Source: Acholeplasmataceae bacterium UBA5617 | GTDB lineage: Bacteria; Bacillota_I; Bacilli_A; Acholeplasmatales; Acholeplasmataceae | NCBI GenBank assembly: GCA_002424575.1 | Contig: DIKN01000069.1 | Coordinates: forward strand, 1-5,044 | Length of the DNA stretch: 5,044 nucleotides | Direction: 5' to 3' | Made by a program: the position numbers and the translations under genes | Shown: positions 1 to 5,044 of the stretch, piece by piece | How positions within the stretch are numbered: position 1 is the first letter of the stretch | How the letters are laid out: the number at the start of each line of letters is the position of its first letter | The notes under the pieces: generated by a model | The model's database searches: none | The model's input: only the letters and a program-made list of their open reading frames with translations | What the model was told of the DNA's origin: nothing

Positions 1-153
1 AAAGCAAGAATGAAACTCCATGAAGGAGAATTAGCTGCAAAAGCTGAAGCAGAAAGAATCGCTTTAGAACAAGCAGCAAAACAACCAAAACAACCCACTG
101 TTGAAGAACTGCTTTTGGATATTAAGAAAATATTAGAAAAAAAGAATGTCTAA
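1..153 (+). CDS. mscL: C-terminal fragment, probable large-conductance mechanosensitive channel MscL
   Basis: Only the last 50 codons are in the window; the frame is open from base 1 to the TAA at 151-153. The visible tail has a charged, Ala/Glu/Lys-rich stretch (about residues 1-30 of the fragment), a short Gln/Pro linker (KQPKQPT), and a final amphipathic helix TVEELLLDIKKILEKKN. MscL proteins end in the same way: after the second membrane helix comes a charged/proline linker, then a helix of the pattern T-x-E-E-x-L-L-x-E-I-R-D-L-L-K, which forms a cytoplasmic five-helix bundle. MscL is a pentameric inner-membrane pore that opens under membrane tension during osmotic downshock. The assignment rests on this tail alone, because the membrane helices lie outside the window. 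The linker is longer than in the E. coli protein. Any other protein ending in a short coiled coil remains possible. The gene converges on pdxT, with a hairpin between them. Confidence 0.55.
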   Translation, partial: KARMKLHEGELAAKAEAERIALEQAAKQPKQPTVEELLLDIKKILEKKNV

Positions 154-298
154 TTTAGACTGTCTTCCGGTCCAGGGACATATGAAAGATGATTTTATGT
201 GAATAAAATAAACACAATAAGCAAGATCAAGTATTCGGTTTGCGAAAAATATTTGGCAACCAATTATGTTTTAGTGATAATTTGCATAATATAAAAGG
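154..298. other. AT-rich intergenic spacer between the mscL-like gene and the shared terminator
   Basis: This stretch carries no reading frame of useful length with a ribosome binding site. It contains weak AT-only inverted repeats (for example AATTAT at 262-267 with ATAATT at 277-282) and one promoter-like pair, listed separately. No RNA gene or riboswitch was recognised. Confidence 0.5.
253..281 (+). promoter_or_regulatory. Promoter-like sequence directly upstream of the terminator hairpin
   Basis: TTGGCA (253-258) and GATAAT (276-281) each match the sigma-70/sigma-A consensus at 5 of 6 bases and are 17 bp apart. A start about 7 nt downstream would be followed almost at once by the hairpin at 299-325, giving a transcript of only about 40 nt, and no gene follows on this strand. 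Chance matches are common in AT-rich DNA, so this is a weak call. Confidence 0.2.
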
Positions 299-325
299 AA
301 AAGGGCAAGGAAAGCTTGCCCTTTT
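299..325. terminator. Bidirectional rho-independent terminator between converging genes
   Basis: AAAAGGGCAAG (299-309) pairs perfectly with CTTGCCCTTTT (315-325) around the 5-nt loop GAAAG. The 11-bp stem has a GC-rich core, and its A/T ends provide a T-run on the exit side of each strand. It lies 146 nt after the mscL-like stop codon and 45 nt beyond the pdxT stop codon, between two converging transcription units. It therefore probably ends the pdxST mRNA and also any mscL read-through. Confidence 0.85.
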
Positions 326-370
326 ATATAGAGGATTACCCAATGGGGGGGGAATTGTGTAACCCTCATA

Positions 371-940
371 CTATCTTGAAGATGAAATCATCTCCAAGAA
401 GTACGCATGAACGGAAGTATCCTCAGTCAATTCTGGATGAAACGCTGTTGCGAGCATGTTGTTTTCTCGTGCTGCAACCCATTTTTCTGAAACTGTGGAT
501 AAAATGTGAACCGAATCACCTTTACGTGAAATATAGGGTGCACGAATAAAGGTCATTGGAATCATGTGTTGATCAAACAGATCAACGGTCATAAAACTCG
601 ATAATTGTCTACCATAAGCATTACGCTTCACGGTGATATGCATCAAACCAAGATGGATGGTGGAATCATTCTCTAGCGATTCAGCAAGAAGAATCATCCC
701 TGCGCATGTTCCAAAGACGGGCAACCCCTTTTGGATCATCTTTTTGAGATCATCGAGCATATCTAAATCTCTTAACAGCTTTCCCATGGTTGTCGATTCA
801 CCACCAGGGAGAATCAAACCATCCATAGGACGACATAAATCTTTCTTTTGGCGAATATCGAAGGTGTCAACACCCATACGTTTAAGCATATGATGATGCT
901 CAATGAATGCACCTTGAACGGCCAAGATGCCAATCGTCAT
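371..940 (-). CDS. pdxT: Pyridoxal 5'-phosphate synthase glutaminase subunit PdxT
   Basis: This is the class I glutaminase half of PLP synthase. It hydrolyses glutamine and passes ammonia through the complex to PdxS in the cytoplasm. The 189-residue length is normal for the family. Visible landmarks are the N-terminal IGILAVQGAFxEH block, the oxyanion/substrate loop LPGGESTT (residues 44-51), the nucleophile elbow GTCAGM with Cys79, the FIRAPYI block (131-137), and the C-terminal AFHPELT with His168 and Glu170 completing the catalytic triad. All expected catalytic residues are present, so it should be active. The gene ends with TAG. Its ATG lies one nucleotide after the pdxS TAA. The ribosome binding sequence (GAGGT on the minus strand, about 946-950) lies inside the last codons of pdxS, which suggests translational coupling. 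It is co-transcribed with pdxS, and a hairpin terminator follows 45 nt downstream. Confidence 0.97.
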   Translation of the reverse strand: MTIGILAVQGAFIEHHHMLKRMGVDTFDIRQKKDLCRPMDGLILPGGESTTMGKLLRDLDMLDDLKKMIQKGLPVFGTCAGMILLAESLENDSTIHLGLMHITVKRNAYGRQLSSFMTVDLFDQHMIPMTFIRAPYISRKGDSVHILSTVSEKWVAARENNMLATAFHPELTEDTSVHAYFLEMISSSR

Positions 941-941
941 C

Positions 942-1820
942 TTATTTACCTCGTTCAGCCATTAATAGTTCGATTTCTTGTTCGTTAATACCCACCATCG
1001 CCTCACCTAAATCTTCAGAGATTTCTGCGAGCACTTTGGGATCATGATAATTGGTGACTGCTTTCACAATCGCTTCCGCACGTTTTTTAGGATTGCCAGA
1101 TTTGAAAATACCTGAGCCCACAAAAACACCTTCAGCACCAAGCTGCATCATCAGTGCTGCATCCGCAGGGGTTGCAATTCCTCCAGCAGCAAAGTTAACA
1201 ACAGGGAGTTTACCATGTTCATGAACATATTCAATCAAATCAAGAGAGACACCTAATTCTTTTTGTAAAACATAGAGCTCATCTTTTCTTAGTGATTGAA
1301 CACGTCTGATTTCTTTTTGAATTTCGCGCATATGACGAACAGCTTGGATGACATCACCTGTTCCAGGTTCGCCTTTGGTTCGTATCATGGAAGCACCCTC
1401 ACTGATGCGTCGTAACGCTTCACCTAAGTTTTTCGCTCCACACACGAAAGGGACACTGAAACGCGTTTTATCGATGTGATGAAGATCATCAGCAGGTGAT
1501 AATACTTCACTTTCATCAATATAGTCGATTTCAATGGCTTCTAAGATCTGTGCTTCCACAAAATGACCGATACGAACTTTCGCCATCACTGGAATGGAGA
1601 CAGCTTGTTGAATCGCCTTAATCATTTTTGGATCACTCATACGTGATACACCACCTGCAGCACGGATATCTGCGGGAATACGTTCGAGTGCCATGACTGC
1701 ACATGCACCTGCGGCTTCAGCAATTTTTGCTTGTTCAGGTGTGGAAACATCCATAATGACTCCACCCTTTAACATTTGGGCGAGTTCTTTGTTTAAACGA
1801 TAACGTTCGTTATGTAACAT
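942..1820 (-). CDS. pdxS: Pyridoxal 5'-phosphate synthase lyase subunit PdxS
   Basis: This is the synthase half of the DXP-independent PLP pathway. It is a (beta/alpha)8 barrel that assembles into dodecamers with PdxT bound, and it forms PLP from ribose 5-phosphate, glyceraldehyde 3-phosphate and PdxT-derived ammonia. With the start used here the product is 292 residues. Conserved blocks are KGGVIMDV (Asp24), MALERIPADIRAAGG, PVMAKVRIGH (Lys81), DYIDESEVL, RTKGEPGTG (Lys149), NFAAGGIATPADAALMMQLGA and VFVGSGIFKS. Asp24, Lys81 and Lys149 are the substrate-imine residues and fall at the numbers usual for the family. The frame also has an ATG at 1853 (11 residues longer), but no ribosome binding site precedes it. 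The ATG at 1820 is preceded by AAGGA about 9 nt upstream (minus strand, near 1830-1834). The last codons encode ERGK, as is typical. Expression is probably controlled by the divergent PdxR-like regulator. Confidence 0.97.
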   Translation of the reverse strand: MLHNERYRLNKELAQMLKGGVIMDVSTPEQAKIAEAAGACAVMALERIPADIRAAGGVSRMSDPKMIKAIQQAVSIPVMAKVRIGHFVEAQILEAIEIDYIDESEVLSPADDLHHIDKTRFSVPFVCGAKNLGEALRRISEGASMIRTKGEPGTGDVIQAVRHMREIQKEIRRVQSLRKDELYVLQKELGVSLDLIEYVHEHGKLPVVNFAAGGIATPADAALMMQLGAEGVFVGSGIFKSGNPKKRAEAIVKAVTNYHDPKVLAEISEDLGEAMVGINEQEIELLMAERGK

Positions 1821-1853
1821 ATTGACACTTCCTTGCTCATTGGATACTTTCAT

Positions 1854-1859
1854 TGTATA
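1854..1859 (-). promoter_or_regulatory. Candidate -10 element for pdxST
   Basis: On the minus strand this reads TATACA, a 5 of 6 match to TATAAT. No good -35 hexamer lies 16-18 bp upstream; the best in register is TATTTT. A poor -35 fits a promoter that needs an activator bound at the adjacent TATACCAG-like sites. Transcription would then start near 1847, about 27 nt before the ATG at 1820 and past the alternative ATG at 1853. This is inference from position and sequence only. Confidence 0.35.
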
Positions 1860-1911
1860 CTAGTAACTGGTATAAGAAAATATTCAGTTTAATAAAAAAC
1901 GAGTATACCAG
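1855..1911. promoter_or_regulatory. Probable PdxR operator region: three TATACCAG-like sites in the pdxS/pdxR divergent gap
   Basis: Three copies of one element are visible. Site A is GTATACTAG at 1855-1863 on the plus strand. Site B is CTGGTATA at 1867-1874, which is TATACCAG on the minus strand. Site C is GTATACCAG at 1903-1911 on the plus strand. A and C are direct repeats (8 of 9 identical) that start 48 bp apart. A and B form an inverted repeat (one mismatch over 8 bp) around TAA. B and C form an exact 8-bp inverted repeat. From memory, PdxR proteins of the MocR family bind such mixtures of direct and inverted repeats between pdxR and pdxST. The sites overlap the candidate promoter elements of both genes, and C abuts the pdxR ribosome binding site, so binding could activate pdxST and limit pdxR. 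Confidence 0.65.
1868..1876 (+). promoter_or_regulatory. Candidate extended -10 of the pdxR promoter
   Basis: TGGTATAAG fits the extended -10 pattern TGnTATAAT with 5 of 6 hexamer matches. The sequence 17 bp upstream (TTTCAT) is a poor -35, which extended -10 promoters tolerate. The element coincides with operator-like site B, which would give direct autoregulation. A start near 1883 leaves a leader of about 40 nt that contains site C. An alternative is TTTAAT at 1888-1893. Confidence 0.3.
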
Positions 1912-1913
1912 AT

Positions 1914-1917
1914 GGAG
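1914..1917 (+). promoter_or_regulatory. Ribosome binding site of pdxR
   Basis: GGAG lies 5 nt before the ATG at 1923 and supports that start. It is only 2 bp downstream of operator-like site C. Confidence 0.6.
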
Positions 1918-1922
1918 TCATC

Positions 1923-3302
1923 ATGGGACATTTACGTTATGTTGAAATCTATGAACAATTCAGACATATGATCTTAGAGGGTAAATTGGTTGAACATCAA
2001 AAACTGCCTTCAAAGCGCAAACTCGCAGAGAATTTGAAGGTGAGTCCTTTAACGGTCGAAGCTGGTTATCAACAATTGATTGCTGAAGGCTATGTTTATG
2101 CTGTTGAAAAAAAAGGTTATTTTGTCCATAAACAGGTAGAATTGATGTTATCCAAAAAAGAAAGTGAAGTTATATGTGAACAAGAACAAGAAAAGCCGAT
2201 ATTCAAATACAATTTTGAAACGAACATCGTTGACACATCACTTTTCCCCAACACAACATGGGCAAAGCTATCCCGTGAAGTCATTTCAGAAAATCACCAT
2301 GAGATGCTCAACATGACACCCCCACAAGGATTACTCGATTTAAGAATAGAGATTTCACGGTATCTTGAGATATATCGCGGCATAGATGTCACACCGGATC
2401 GGATTATCTTAGGTTCAGGAACAACATCGATGATTGGATTACTGGTAGAGCTTTTAGGTAGAAAAAAAGTCTATGCGATAGAAAAACCTGGATACCACCG
2501 GATTGAGCACCTATTTAGAGCTCATGAAGTCTTCATCAAACAAATCCCTCTTGATCAGATGGGCATGCGCATCGATCATCTGATATCCTCTCATGCCCAT
2601 GTGTGTCATGTCACACCCTCTCACCAGTATCCAACCGGTGTCGTTATGCCCATTTCAAGACGCGTCGAACTTTTAAACTGGGCAGTCCATCAGCAGGGAT
2701 ATATCATTGAAGATGATTATGATTCAGAATTTCGCTTTCAAGGAAAACCCATCCCAGCTCTTCAAGGACTCGATCATAATGATCGTGTCATCTACATGAA
2801 TACTTTTACAAAGAGTTTAGCGCCATCATTTCGCATGAGTTATATGGTTTTACCCAAGCACTTGATGAATCGGTATCATGAACTCTCATCGTATCATGGA
2901 TGTACAGTTCCTACATTTGAACAATACGTACTCTATAAATTTATGCATGGAGGTCTTTTTGAACGACATATCAATCGTATGCGTAATCATTATCGAATGA
3001 AACTCGAGAAAATCAAATCGATTCTATCACAATATCCAAACATCAACATGCACGGTGATGAAGCGGGTCTTCATTTTATTCTTGAAGTTATCACCCATGA
3101 GTCCGAGGAGAAAATCCGAGAAAAACTTAAATGTTCATCGCTTCAAATCACCGTGCTTGATGAAGAGGAAAGAAAACATCTCTTCCCATATCCATGCTTA
3201 TTAATGGGGTATTCAGGACTCCCTTTAGAGAGTATTGAAGAAGCATGTCATGCACTTCTACACGTTTTAGGGTTGAATACAAAAAAGACGACAAAAGATT
3301 GA
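1923..3302 (+). CDS. pdxR: MocR-family PLP-dependent transcriptional regulator, PdxR type
   Basis: This 459-residue protein has the two-domain build of MocR regulators. An N-terminal GntR-type winged helix-turn-helix (about residues 1-70, with LPSKRKLAENLKVSPLTVEAGYQQL then a GYVYAVEKKGYFV wing) is joined by a charged linker (about 72-95). A fold-type I aminotransferase-like domain follows (about 96-453). PLP-site residues are visible: Lys297 in TFTKSLAPSFR for the Schiff base, Asp264 and Tyr266 in EDDYDSEFR, and the TPSHQYPTG turn (231-239). Asp264, Tyr266 and Lys297 have the same spacing as Asp279, Tyr281 and Lys312 of GabR, so PLP binding should be intact. MocR proteins sense PLP or an amino acid adduct and are not working aminotransferases. 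Divergence from pdxST and the repeated operator elements between them point to the PdxR subgroup, which typically activates pdxST when PLP is low and represses itself. That role is inferred from context. The gene ends with TGA, and no terminator hairpin follows it. Confidence 0.9.
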   Translation: MGHLRYVEIYEQFRHMILEGKLVEHQKLPSKRKLAENLKVSPLTVEAGYQQLIAEGYVYAVEKKGYFVHKQVELMLSKKESEVICEQEQEKPIFKYNFETNIVDTSLFPNTTWAKLSREVISENHHEMLNMTPPQGLLDLRIEISRYLEIYRGIDVTPDRIILGSGTTSMIGLLVELLGRKKVYAIEKPGYHRIEHLFRAHEVFIKQIPLDQMGMRIDHLISSHAHVCHVTPSHQYPTGVVMPISRRVELLNWAVHQQGYIIEDDYDSEFRFQGKPIPALQGLDHNDRVIYMNTFTKSLAPSFRMSYMVLPKHLMNRYHELSSYHGCTVPTFEQYVLYKFMHGGLFERHINRMRNHYRMKLEKIKSILSQYPNINMHGDEAGLHFILEVITHESEEKIREKLKCSSLQITVLDEEERKHLFPYPCLLMGYSGLPLESIEEACHALLHVLGLNTKKTTKD

Positions 3303-3313
3303 AGGATTTTAGA

Positions 3314-3319
3314 TATAAT
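3314..3319 (+). promoter_or_regulatory. Candidate -10 box for the gene at 3351
   Basis: This is a perfect TATAAT in the 48-nt gap after the pdxR stop codon. The best -35-like sequence (ACGACA, 3288-3293) matches 4 of 6 bases but sits 20 bp away, longer than usual. Transcription would start near 3326, giving a leader of about 25 nt. Because no terminator separates the two genes, read-through from pdxR is also possible. Confidence 0.4.
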
Positions 3320-3338
3320 AAAGACAAACGCATGATGT

Positions 3339-3344
3339 GAGGTG
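3339..3344 (+). promoter_or_regulatory. Ribosome binding site for the gene at 3351
   Basis: GAGGTG lies 6 nt before the ATG at 3351. This good match and spacing fix that start over the in-frame internal ATGs. Confidence 0.7.
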
Positions 3345-3350
3345 TATGAT

Positions 3351-5044
3351 ATGAAAAAATGGGTACTCATCCTCTTAGGTTTGCTCTTAGCTTTTTTAGG
3401 GAGTATTGGCATTCAGTTTGCCATCAACATGGGCATTGATCCTATCCCATCAAGACCTGCTGGTGATTATAATTCAGGTGGTGCAGATCGCTTGCTCTAT
3501 TACTTTTATCAAGAACAATTAGGCACACCTGTGGATGGTATCACACTCACAGATTCGTTTGTTGATAGCGAATTAGAAGGAACATTTGATTATATCAATG
3601 GTCGCTATGATGTCGCTGATTTTAGAGTGAATGCTCTCTTAAGACTCTATTTATCCTATAAAGATTTAATGGCTGAACATACCCAGGATGCCATTGAAGA
3701 GGTTTTGCTCGGTTTCAAATATTGGATGGATCAGGGTGGCGAAGATTCGATGTGTTTCTGGTCAGAAAACCATCAAATCTTATTTGCATCTGAAGAATAT
3801 TTGGTCGGACAAACATTTCCTAATCGCATCTTTACCGTGGATGGTAAAACCGGATTAGAACATATGGCTATGGCGAAGAAGAGACTCGACGCATGGCTTT
3901 ATCAACGATTTACGTACGGGTATACCGAATGGTATTCCAATAATTACTACCCTGAAGATATCGGTCCACTTTCCAACCTTATCCAATTTGCTGAAGATGA
4001 AGATCTCGTGATTCGTGCTAAGATGGCGATGGATCTCTTGTGGTATGATATGGCATCCCAAAGTTATCGTTACGAGGGTATCGATGCCAGCTCAAATCCT
4101 CGCATCTATTACGTCTTTAATCCTTCATCGGGAAGAAGCTATTCGGATAATCGTATGAGCGATGACACCGGAAACCGAATGAGAGATTATATCGATTATG
4201 TGATGCAACCCGATGAAACAAAACATCTCAATGGTGGATGGGGTTCATCAGCCAATGGATTTTTCAATGCATTTCGTCAAATGATGGATGCTAGAGATTT
4301 AGAAGGTCATCCCTTCTATGAAGTTCCAGAAGTCATCAAAGCTATCTTTAATGATCCAGCAGAAGACAAGATTATTCGTGCTTCACAATCTTTAAACGTT
4401 GAAGAACTTCAAGGTGAAGGATTGCTTGGTCAAGAAGATCCTCAAATCATGATGCAATGGGCAATGGAGGCATTCAGTAATCCGGAAGTTGCCAATAATA
4501 CGATTCAGTACATGTCAAAGAACAACATGTTCTCGAATGAATTTTTAAACGATTTTAAGCTGGTCAATTTGTGGCCACTTCGCGCATTCAATCTTCTAGG
4601 TATGGTTAGCCGTACCCTCAAACCTTCAACCAATGGTGTTGCGATTGAGCGTGCAAATGTTTATACCTATAAGAATGATCATTTCTTGATGTCAACCGCA
4701 CAAGCTTATCAGATGAATGAGTATGCTGATCAACATGCTGTTCATCAGTTTAATCTTTCCAATCGTGTTTCTGTTTTTTCCACACAACCCGCTAAAATAC
4801 AAAGACGATCAGGAACACCGACATATTGGGTTGGAAATGGTCGTCAACCGATGAGTGTTCAAGAGAAGAACGTCAACATTTCCATCTATCAACCCCCAAC
4901 AAAAGTTGGTTTCATGGAACCCATGATTATCAAAGAAACAACGCATGTGTTCTTTCCCATACAACTCTTCGATGAAGTCAATCTAAACTATTTGGATCAA
5001 GGCATGATTTATGGACGGGTGAATGGCACCTATATTGGTATACG
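3351..5044 (+). CDS. Large exported or membrane-anchored protein of unknown function (3' end beyond window)
   Basis: The frame is open from the ATG at 3351 to the window edge, giving 564 codons without a stop. Residues 1-3 are MKK, followed by a hydrophobic segment (about 4-25) that could be a signal peptide or an N-terminal anchor. There is no lipobox cysteine and no clear AxA cleavage site, so an anchored form is plausible. Residues about 75-240 look alpha-helical and rich in Trp and Tyr, with the motif FWSENHQ (136-142), then TEWYSNNYY (192-200) and a long helical block with LSNLIQFAEDEDLVIRAKMAMDLL (207-230). SSGRSY (259-264) follows. The later part looks beta-rich, with VSVFSTQPA (473-481) and YWVGNGRQP (492-500). 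From memory this pattern recurs in large uncharacterised bacterial proteins. Helical domain followed by beta domain recalls alpha/alpha-toroid polysaccharide lyases such as the heparinase II/III type, but no reaction can be assigned. Only a 48-nt gap separates it from pdxR, with no evident B6 role. Confidence 0.88.
   Translation, partial: MKKWVLILLGLLLAFLGSIGIQFAINMGIDPIPSRPAGDYNSGGADRLLYYFYQEQLGTPVDGITLTDSFVDSELEGTFDYINGRYDVADFRVNALLRLYLSYKDLMAEHTQDAIEEVLLGFKYWMDQGGEDSMCFWSENHQILFASEEYLVGQTFPNRIFTVDGKTGLEHMAMAKKRLDAWLYQRFTYGYTEWYSNNYYPEDIGPLSNLIQFAEDEDLVIRAKMAMDLLWYDMASQSYRYEGIDASSNPRIYYVFNPSSGRSYSDNRMSDDTGNRMRDYIDYVMQPDETKHLNGGWGSSANGFFNAFRQMMDARDLEGHPFYEVPEVIKAIFNDPAEDKIIRASQSLNVEELQGEGLLGQEDPQIMMQWAMEAFSNPEVANNTIQYMSKNNMFSNEFLNDFKLVNLWPLRAFNLLGMVSRTLKPSTNGVAIERANVYTYKNDHFLMSTAQAYQMNEYADQHAVHQFNLSNRVSVFSTQPAKIQRRSGTPTYWVGNGRQPMSVQEKNVNISIYQPPTKVGFMEPMIIKETTHVFFPIQLFDEVNLNYLDQGMIYGRVNGTYIGI

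Noticed and set aside
262..290. AT-rich inverted repeats (AATTAT/ATAATT and ATTATG/CATAAT) in the left spacer
   Set aside because: The stems are six A/T-rich base pairs with loops of 9-16 nt. They are too weak for a terminator or structured RNA and are expected by chance at this composition.
154..298. Possible riboswitch, tRNA or small gene in the left intergenic spacer
   Set aside because: No cloverleaf, no recognisable riboswitch core and no start codon with a ribosome binding site leading to a useful frame were seen.
316..549. Plus-strand 77-codon open frame starting inside the terminator stem
   Set aside because: It begins in the hairpin, has no ribosome binding site, and overlaps the 3' half of pdxT on the opposite strand. 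The protein resembles nothing recognisable.
633..893. Plus-strand 86-codon open frame
   Set aside because: It lies wholly antisense to pdxT, whose catalytic motifs are intact; this is a shadow frame.
1923..3302. Reading the regulator as a metabolic aminotransferase
   Set aside because: The first 70 residues are a clear GntR-type DNA-binding domain and the gene is divergent from pdxST, so the aminotransferase fold is most likely a sensor domain.
3148..3333. Minus-strand 61-codon open frame across the pdxR 3' end
   Set aside because: It is antisense to the conserved C-terminus of the regulator, with no ribosome binding site and no recognisable product.
3855..4061. Minus-strand 68-codon open frame
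   Set aside because: It is antisense to the long plus-strand gene at 3351, which has a good start signal and a coherent protein.
1..5044. Mobile element, CRISPR array or defence system
   Set aside because: No transposase or integrase-like frame, no terminal inverted repeats with target duplications, and no regularly spaced direct repeats are present.

Overview
The window comes from a low-to-moderate GC bacterium that looks like a Bacillota or a close relative, possibly an acholeplasma- or erysipelotrich-like lineage. The reasons are AT-rich intergenic DNA, strong GGAG/GAGG-type ribosome binding sites, a deoxyxylulose-5-phosphate-independent vitamin B6 pathway (PdxS/PdxT) and a MocR-type regulator next to it. 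TAA, TAG and TGA all end genes here and tryptophan is TGG, so the ordinary bacterial code is in use, not the TGA=Trp code of mycoplasmas. The lineage is an inference from sequence style only.

Layout, left to right. (1) Positions 1-153 hold the 3' end of a plus-strand gene whose tail resembles the C-terminal helix of the mechanosensitive channel MscL. (2) Positions 154-370 are non-coding. They end in a clean 11-bp hairpin (299-325) that can terminate transcripts arriving from both sides. (3) Positions 371-1820 on the minus strand are the pdxS-pdxT operon for pyridoxal 5'-phosphate (PLP) synthase, with 1 nt between the genes. (4) Positions 1821-1922 form a divergent control region with three copies of a TATACCAG-like element. 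(5) Positions 1923-3302 on the plus strand encode a complete MocR/PdxR regulator, a GntR-type winged helix fused to an aminotransferase fold. (6) From 3351 to the right edge runs a large open plus-strand gene, cut off by the window, for an exported or membrane-anchored protein of no assigned function.

The central part works as one unit. PdxT releases ammonia from glutamine, and PdxS combines it with ribose 5-phosphate and glyceraldehyde 3-phosphate to make PLP. The divergently transcribed PdxR-type protein probably senses PLP through its aminotransferase domain and controls pdxST and itself from the shared 100-bp region. The flanking genes show no evident link to B6 metabolism.

The pdx locus is a well-known arrangement. 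The least explained item is the gene at 3351. It has an N-terminal membrane segment, an alpha-helical region with a distinctive FWSENHQ motif, and a beta-rich C-terminal part. That layout recalls alpha/alpha-toroid polysaccharide lyases, but the function is unknown. No mobile element, CRISPR array, tRNA or rRNA was seen.
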